DNA from: Nakazawaea peltata | Taxonomy: Eukaryota > Ascomycota > Pichiomycetes > Alaninales > Pachysolenaceae | Length of the DNA stretch: 64,000 nucleotides | Reading direction: 5' to 3' | Assembly: GCA_001599355.1 (NCBI GenBank) | Contig: BCGQ01000006.1 | Location: forward strand, 186,001-250,000 | Shown: positions 59,092 to 64,000 of the stretch, in pieces | How the letters are laid out: each line of letters opens with the position of its first letter | How positions within the stretch are numbered: the stretch's first letter is position 1 | The notes under the pieces: generated by a model | What the model was told of the DNA's origin: nothing | The model's database searches: none | Seen by the model: only the letters and a program-made list of their open reading frames with translations | Made by a program: the position numbers and the translations under genes

Positions 59092-61608
59092 ATGAGTGAA
59101 GAGGTTCAGTTGTTAAAAGCTCATAAAGTGAGCAAAGCTTGTGACGCTTGTAAATCTCGAAAGAAGAAGGTACGTTTTCCGACAAGTTATTTTTTCTTCC
59201 ATACTTAAAAAATATGGAACGATGACAGGACGAAATGAAGTATTAAAGCTTGAGTATTCTGATGATCAAGATACTCCGTCCCTTCCCACGCGTATACTAA
59301 CATTATTTAGTGCAATGGTACTCAGCCGTGCCGTCCTTGCATACTGAGGGGAACTGTATGTCGTTACACAGTAGTCGATCGGAGAAAGACTCGGTACATT
59401 GAAGCAGGATACACACCACCAAAAGAACGTTCTTTCACCGTTGAACTGTATTCACCAGAATCACCTCAGTCAGATCATCCTACCGAATTTGTCCTTCCTC
59501 CGATTCAAACCCCACATCAGCCCCTTCCAAACTCCTCTCAAATCGCTACCGACGCTCAACATGCGCCAGTCCCGCCCTTACCTCCGCTCCGACACCCGGG
59601 TGCGCAACAAGCGCAAAATCAAAATGCGACCCCGCTCCAGCCAGAGATCATCGATCTTGATCCCCCATCTTATCAGTACCCATATCAACAACAGTTTGTC
59701 TCTTTTAAGGAGAAAAGAGATGCTTCCGCGGTTGCCAAGTCGTTGTCATCAATTTCCGCCTCAAATTCTACTACTTCCGAAATTATCGACCTGCATAATG
59801 TCCCGAATAGCTTAAGACATCTTTTGAATGACTCTTCAGCTACGGGGAAAAGGAAGCATGACGATGAGGAGGACTCTGCTGAATCGAATATCATTTTCCA
59901 AGTAGAACTCCCAAAGAGGAAATTCCCTAAGGAAGCCAATGTAAAGGGGGTACTAAACTGTACACCTTACGGTTATTACATGAACTGTGTATCGATTTGT
60001 CTGCAATCTCCGACAGCAAGCTTAAAAGAAACACCATTCGTGAAAAGTGCTAAACCTTTTGCCGGAGCCATCTTGGATATGTCCAAAATCAAACTGAGTG
60101 AACTTTTACCTCCTAAAAAGTACACCGAGTTTATTGCTCATAGATATTTCCAACGTAGTAATATCTTTCTTTACGTGGTGGATGAGAAATATTTCAATGA
60201 CTCCATTCTCAAACCCATATATGAGAACCCATTAGAAGCTGATCCGATATCTCTTAGTCTTCTATACTTTGTTTTGGCCATTGGCTCATTGTTCACCAGA
60301 TCACTTCTGCTGTTCTCCACTATAGAATTACCTGTCTCAAAGCTTGTGGATCCTGTGTGTTTTTTCAAGCGAGCTTACGAATTAAGAAACTCATTGCCTC
60401 ATGAGGTTGATCATAGGGGTCTCCAAATTCATCTTTTTGCTTCCATTTTCCATTTATTCTCGAGCAATCTCTTATTACTGGCTACGGAATTAGCAACCTC
60501 TATAACGTACGCCAAGCTTTTGGGACTAAATAAACCTGAAGTTAATGAGCTGTATACAGAATTAGGGGTTATCGTGCATCGTCAAAAACTTTGGCGTACA
60601 TTATTCATCGAAGAAAGAGTTCTTACCCCATTGATTGGACAGTCTCTTTTAATCGAAGAAGAAGAATCACAGAAAATTTATGACCAAATCTCTCCAATAA
60701 GAGACTACTCAGAGGAATGTATGATCCAAAGTGTGCGTATAAACACCATCACAGGTCTGACTTATAGATATGTATACTCAAAACCTCGTGATTTGGTCTT
60801 TTCCGAATTGAAAAGCTTAGCTTTACAAATGAGAGATTGGGAACTGAAATTACCTTACGAAGTTAAATTAGAGGCCCTGTTACAGCTTGATAACGTCTAC
60901 GGAGATGAGCTGCTCAGTGAGCTGAAGTATTCTTATTATCCTGTTTATGCTCTTTATTGGAACTACATCTTCACGATCTATTTGCTCGCCAAGCCATGTA
61001 TGGAATTCATGGTCGTTCAACAGTTATACAAGGCAAGTTCTAAAAACGGATTACACACGAAAGTCTCCGATACCTCTTTCATTAAAATCTTCGCTCAGAC
61101 TTGTTATAACCTGTCTAAATTTATCATCCAATACAACCTGCACAACATCAGTAAGGGATACAGTCCAGATAGAACTATTTCGTTTGTGAATATTCTGTTC
61201 TATTCGGGTATGACCATGGGATTAGCTTATTATGCTCAAGTAGTAAGTAAGATTAATAACCTTCCAGAAGATAAGAGTCAACCATACCTTCAAGAGAATA
61301 ATAGAGAACTCTTACTCAGTTGTATCTCCATTTTACGTTTCTACAAAAGAATGGACCCACATGGAGCAAAATATTGTGAAATATTGACCAATATGTTCGA
61401 ATCGATAAAAGCCTATGACCCGGACGATTCTTCTGAAGAACAACTCGACTTCAGTCATAACAACTTCGCTGACCTTATATCCTCGAAGACCGTATTTGCA
61501 GGCCTTGAAGAGCTCGGTGACGATTCTCAAGCCCCAGATATCGAAACTCTTAATAGATTTTTCAAGGGACAAAATGGGGGTTTATCCACGACTATTGTCC
61601 ATGGGTAA
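59092..61608 (+). CDS. Zn2Cys6 transcription factor, zinc cluster split by an intron
   Basis: A 791-aa fungal-specific transcription factor. Exon 1 is 59092-59169 (MSEEVQLLKAHKVSKACDAC plus KSRKKK); the intron 59170-59310 (141 nt) has donor GTACGT, branch site TACTAAC and TTTAG acceptor; exon 2 is 59311-61608. The phase-0 join creates the complete zinc cluster: CDAC-KSRKKK-C-NGTQP-C-RP-C-ILRGTV-C, six cysteines in canonical spacing (residues 17-42), with the basic KxK patch. No stop interrupts exon 2. A Pro/Gln/Ala-rich linker (about 60-160) leads to the fungal transcription-factor middle homology region (about 215-560; RYFQRSNIFLYVVDEKYF, LSLLYFVLAIGSLFTR, LYTELGVIVHRQKLWRTLF). I cannot match it to a named S. 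cerevisiae regulator. Regulation target unknown. Tail-to-tail with IKS1, with 20 bp between. Confidence 0.85.
59170..59310 (+). other. Spliceosomal intron inside the zinc-cluster coding region
   Basis: 141 nt, GTACGT donor, TACTAAC branch site 8 nt before TTTAG. If retained, translation would stop after about 13 extra residues, before the third cysteine. Confidence 0.88.
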
Positions 61609-61628
61609 CATCATTACACCAACACAAA

Positions 61629-63446
61629 TCACACAACCCATTTAGTCATCACCCCTAAACCAAAGCATAATAAATAAATGTAGCTATAATTGATTGAGAT
61701 GTAAATTATTGTCATGACTATAAGAAGCTGTAGGAATATTGTTATGTTAGGTGTAGTCACATTTGAGTCAACAGAAGCTTTTAGTGGTTCATCCTTTGCA
61801 ACTATAATCGTATCCACCGACGCTTTGTGGACCATAGGACTGTTATAAAGTTCCAATTTCTTCCAAATATCATCCACTAAGAAAACAATAATTTTATCAA
61901 CACTTGGTCTTTTAGTCGGATCCGGATCGCACATAGATAATATAAGATCTATAAAATCTCTTAGTAAACCATTAGCAAAATTGTCGTCATCGATACTATG
62001 CACTATTTCACGACCTAAATTTGAGACACCATTTGGGAATAAGAACCCCTCTGTATCACCATTTTTGAAGAATTGTTCAATTTCAATTTTAATGGTCTCG
62101 TCGCTATGTCCAGTATATGGGAGTTTGTTAAAACAGATGAAATATAGGATAAGACCCATTGAATAGACGTCACTCTTTTGATCGAAGTTTTTCAATATAT
62201 CATCTTCATACCTGAAAAGAATATCTGGAGGGGTGAATTCGAGTGTTCCTGTATACCCTGACGAAACTCTTTTAGTTCCTTCGAAGGCACTTTCACCAAA
62301 ATCACTTACTACGATATCGGGGAATCTCTCTAATTCATGAACTGAACGTAATATAAAATCATTGCCTAGTTTCTGCTTAAGTAAGCAGTTGGAGGGTTTT
62401 AAGTCCCGGTGGATTATATGAGAATTGTGGAGTTGATGTACTCCAAAGCAAATATCTTTGAAAATCTTGAAAATCTCAAAATTATTCAAGAATTGAGGAC
62501 TCAATTTAGGTTTCAACCCTCTTTTATGCAGTCTGAATCTTTCTTTTAATACCAGAGGATCATCATTATGAACTCTACCTTGAATAAATTTCTCTAAATC
62601 ACCCCCATCACAATATTCGAAGAGAATAAAAACACACGGGACTTTAGGTCCAAATGTAGACAGATGATCAACTTCGATCCAAACATGATTATATTTGATG
62701 AGATGTCTGGATCCATCCACTGCCATCAATAATTCCCTCGTATATTCATCCTCTATATTCGAATAAGCTGCTGAAGTGTTATCGTAAAGTTCACCATTTG
62801 TTAAGTTGTATAATAACTTGACTTCTGAGATTACACGTTCAAGGTTACTCAGATATTCTCCAATCGGTATCTTTTTGAGGGCAAATATTCCTATCGACAC
62901 ATCTTTAAGTGAATGCTCCACTTTGTACACTGATCCATTAGAACCGTTCCCAATTTTCTTTAAAGTCTTGAAAAATTTATTGAAATAACCTTGGTTGAAG
63001 AAAGCCTCGCTCAATCTGGCTGCTGATTCGCCAATTCCAGAAGCATTTGCAATATATTTGATATTCGAATGTTCTTGTTCCGATTTCAAATGCAATTGTA
63101 AAAGTTTGAAATAGTCATTATCAATATGATTTGGCAGATCAGTGCTTGCTATTGGGGATTCTGAACGTTGTGGTCTAAAACTTGGACTAAAAGCAAGCCC
63201 ACAATTCGGACACGTAGTAATTCCGGGATCTTCAGGATTCCTTTCCTCGAAATTAGAGGTATTTCCCGGTAATTCACCCCTCTTATTCCCACTTTGTAAG
63301 GGACTCCTTGTGTTCTTCCATCGTACGTTTCCAATCACTTGCAAAGAATTAGTATCTTGGTTGTATAAAACAAGGGAATCTTGTACTGGCAAAGACAGGA
63401 TGATTCTGTTCTCTCCGGTACTTCTTTCATATGGGACAATTGACAT
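61629..63446 (-). CDS. IKS1: Ser/Thr kinase IKS1
   Basis: A 605-aa protein kinase. Start MSIVPYERSTGENRIILSLP matches the unusual N-terminus of the S. cerevisiae Iks1 family as I recall it (MSLVPYEEGS), followed by a CPNCGLAF zinc-knuckle half (about 80). The kinase domain spans about 160-530: glycine loop KIGNGSNGSVYKVEH, VAIALKK-type FALKKIPIGEYL, catalytic HIIHRDLKPSNCLL (about 345), VVSDFGESAFEG, and SDVYSMGLILYFICFNKLPY. A large insert in the N-lobe (TNGELYDNTSAAYSNIEDEY) fits the family. A hydrophobic C-terminal segment (about 568-600, ITIFLQLLIVMTIIYISINY) suggests a tail anchor. The kinase's pathway is unclear; S. cerevisiae IKS1 affects drug and ion sensitivity. ATG 63446. Confidence 0.88.
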   Translation of the reverse strand: MSIVPYERSTGENRIILSLPVQDSLVLYNQDTNSLQVIGNVRWKNTRSPLQSGNKRGELPGNTSNFEERNPEDPGITTCPNCGLAFSPSFRPQRSESPIASTDLPNHIDNDYFKLLQLHLKSEQEHSNIKYIANASGIGESAARLSEAFFNQGYFNKFFKTLKKIGNGSNGSVYKVEHSLKDVSIGIFALKKIPIGEYLSNLERVISEVKLLYNLTNGELYDNTSAAYSNIEDEYTRELLMAVDGSRHLIKYNHVWIEVDHLSTFGPKVPCVFILFEYCDGGDLEKFIQGRVHNDDPLVLKERFRLHKRGLKPKLSPQFLNNFEIFKIFKDICFGVHQLHNSHIIHRDLKPSNCLLKQKLGNDFILRSVHELERFPDIVVSDFGESAFEGTKRVSSGYTGTLEFTPPDILFRYEDDILKNFDQKSDVYSMGLILYFICFNKLPYTGHSDETIKIEIEQFFKNGDTEGFLFPNGVSNLGREIVHSIDDDNFANGLLRDFIDLILSMCDPDPTKRPSVDKIIVFLVDDIWKKLELYNSPMVHKASVDTIIVAKDEPLKASVDSNVTTPNITIFLQLLIVMTIIYISINYSYIYLLCFGLGVMTKWVV

Positions 63447-64000
63447 TTTGGAGGTGAAATCATCTACTGGTCATCGACTAGTCATCAACTAAACCCCGTG
63501 TTTAAGTCGAATTTGCTAGATCATCTTGCATTGATTGCCTGATTTGGAAATGCCGGAAAGGGAAGGAAGGTAATCGAGAAAAAGTACCCAAAAGTTCAAT
63601 TAGCTCTGAGAAAAAGGGGGCAATTCGGGAAATAGAAGGAGGTAACGGGGGGGGGGAGGACGACGGGTAGGTAGAGGGCCACTACAATTAATCAAAATTA
63701 ATCAAGAAATACTATATCTGATGACATCATTTATGTAGATGCATAAAACCCAAACATGGGTAATTATGCCTGGCGAATTAGAATAATTAAATAGTAGGAA
63801 AATATAGCAGTATCGACAAACAAGCAAATGGACAAACTGTGTAAGTTCATCATCTATATCCACCTTGTAGAACGATCATCTTGTTTATGAATCTTTTAAT
63901 TTTAATGACAATCTTTTTTTTTTTGCGTTTATTGGTTTGGGTTGAAAACTTGAGCGAAACTCGAGTTCTTGTTGCCCGATTGTTGGAATTCGGAGACAAC
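63447..64000. other. IKS1 upstream region, right edge of window
   Basis: A purine-rich stretch with a 10-nt G run (about 63647) and a T run (63913-63922). A possible first exon of a rightward gene begins at 63828, described separately. Otherwise I see no gene. Confidence 0.3.
63828..63840 (+). CDS. Possible first mini-exon of a gene continuing beyond the window
   Basis: ATGGACAAACTGT is followed directly by GTAAGT, a consensus donor, in good start context (AAGCAAATGG). Unspliced, the frame closes after about 20 codons. Short ATG-proximal first exons occur in RPS24 and the ODC gene here, so this may be the start of a spliced gene whose branch site and exon 2 lie past position 64000. Nothing further supports it. 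Confidence 0.25.

Overview
The window is nuclear DNA of a budding yeast (Saccharomycotina). It is gene-dense, with short and mostly 5'-proximal introns (GTATGT or GTAAGT donors, TACTAAC branch sites) and about 28 genes, nearly all with recognisable S. cerevisiae counterparts. I see no transposon, retroelement, tRNA, rRNA or CRISPR array.

The strongest signal is the genetic code. CTG codons repeatedly sit at positions that are alanine in orthologues: residues 35 and 96 of the UBC4-type E2, two in the 2-oxodicarboxylate carrier, and one or two each in CDC12, VPS4, TRP4 and ALD5. This is the pattern of the CUG-Ala yeasts (Pachysolen/Nakazawaea/Peterozyma, NCBI code 26). Proteins here should be read with CUG=Ala; Leu or Ser fits badly.

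Layout. 0-6 kb: 3' end of SMC3 (cohesin), convergent with NET1 (nucleolar RENT); then RAD28/CSA. 6.5-14 kb: a small subunit of serine palmitoyltransferase, an unknown Ala/Val-repeat protein, an orphan four-unit CxxC protein, ZTA1, a CaM kinase and an AME1-like kinetochore protein. 14-22 kb: SEC6, VTC1, a Tctex-type dynein light chain found only by splicing, ALD5 and RPS24. 22-29.5 kb: CDC12, TRP4, SPC110, UBC4. 29.5-32 kb: a long non-coding stretch before an SREBP-type membrane-bound bHLH factor. 35-45 kb: an orphan membrane protein, a PPOX-like protein, VPS4, SPT7, and the divergent ER pair YOS9 and EMC10. 45.6-58.5 kb: NIP1 (eIF3c), ZRG8 and FIR1 (convergent), a Rab5-like GTPase, ODC-type carrier and BRO1. 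59-63.4 kb: a Zn2Cys6 factor whose zinc cluster is split by an intron, then IKS1.

Several neighbour pairs match S. cerevisiae gene order as I recall it: SMC3/NET1, VTC1-ALD5-RPS24, TRP4-SPC110, YPR172W-like/VPS4, YOS9/EMC10, ZRG8/FIR1. This supports the calls. Functional pairs include VPS4 with BRO1 (ESCRT), YOS9 with EMC10 (ER quality control), and SMC3, AME1 and SPC110 (chromosome segregation). Many stop codons are followed by a short tandem repeat unique to that gene. Start codons were set to the first plausible ATG.
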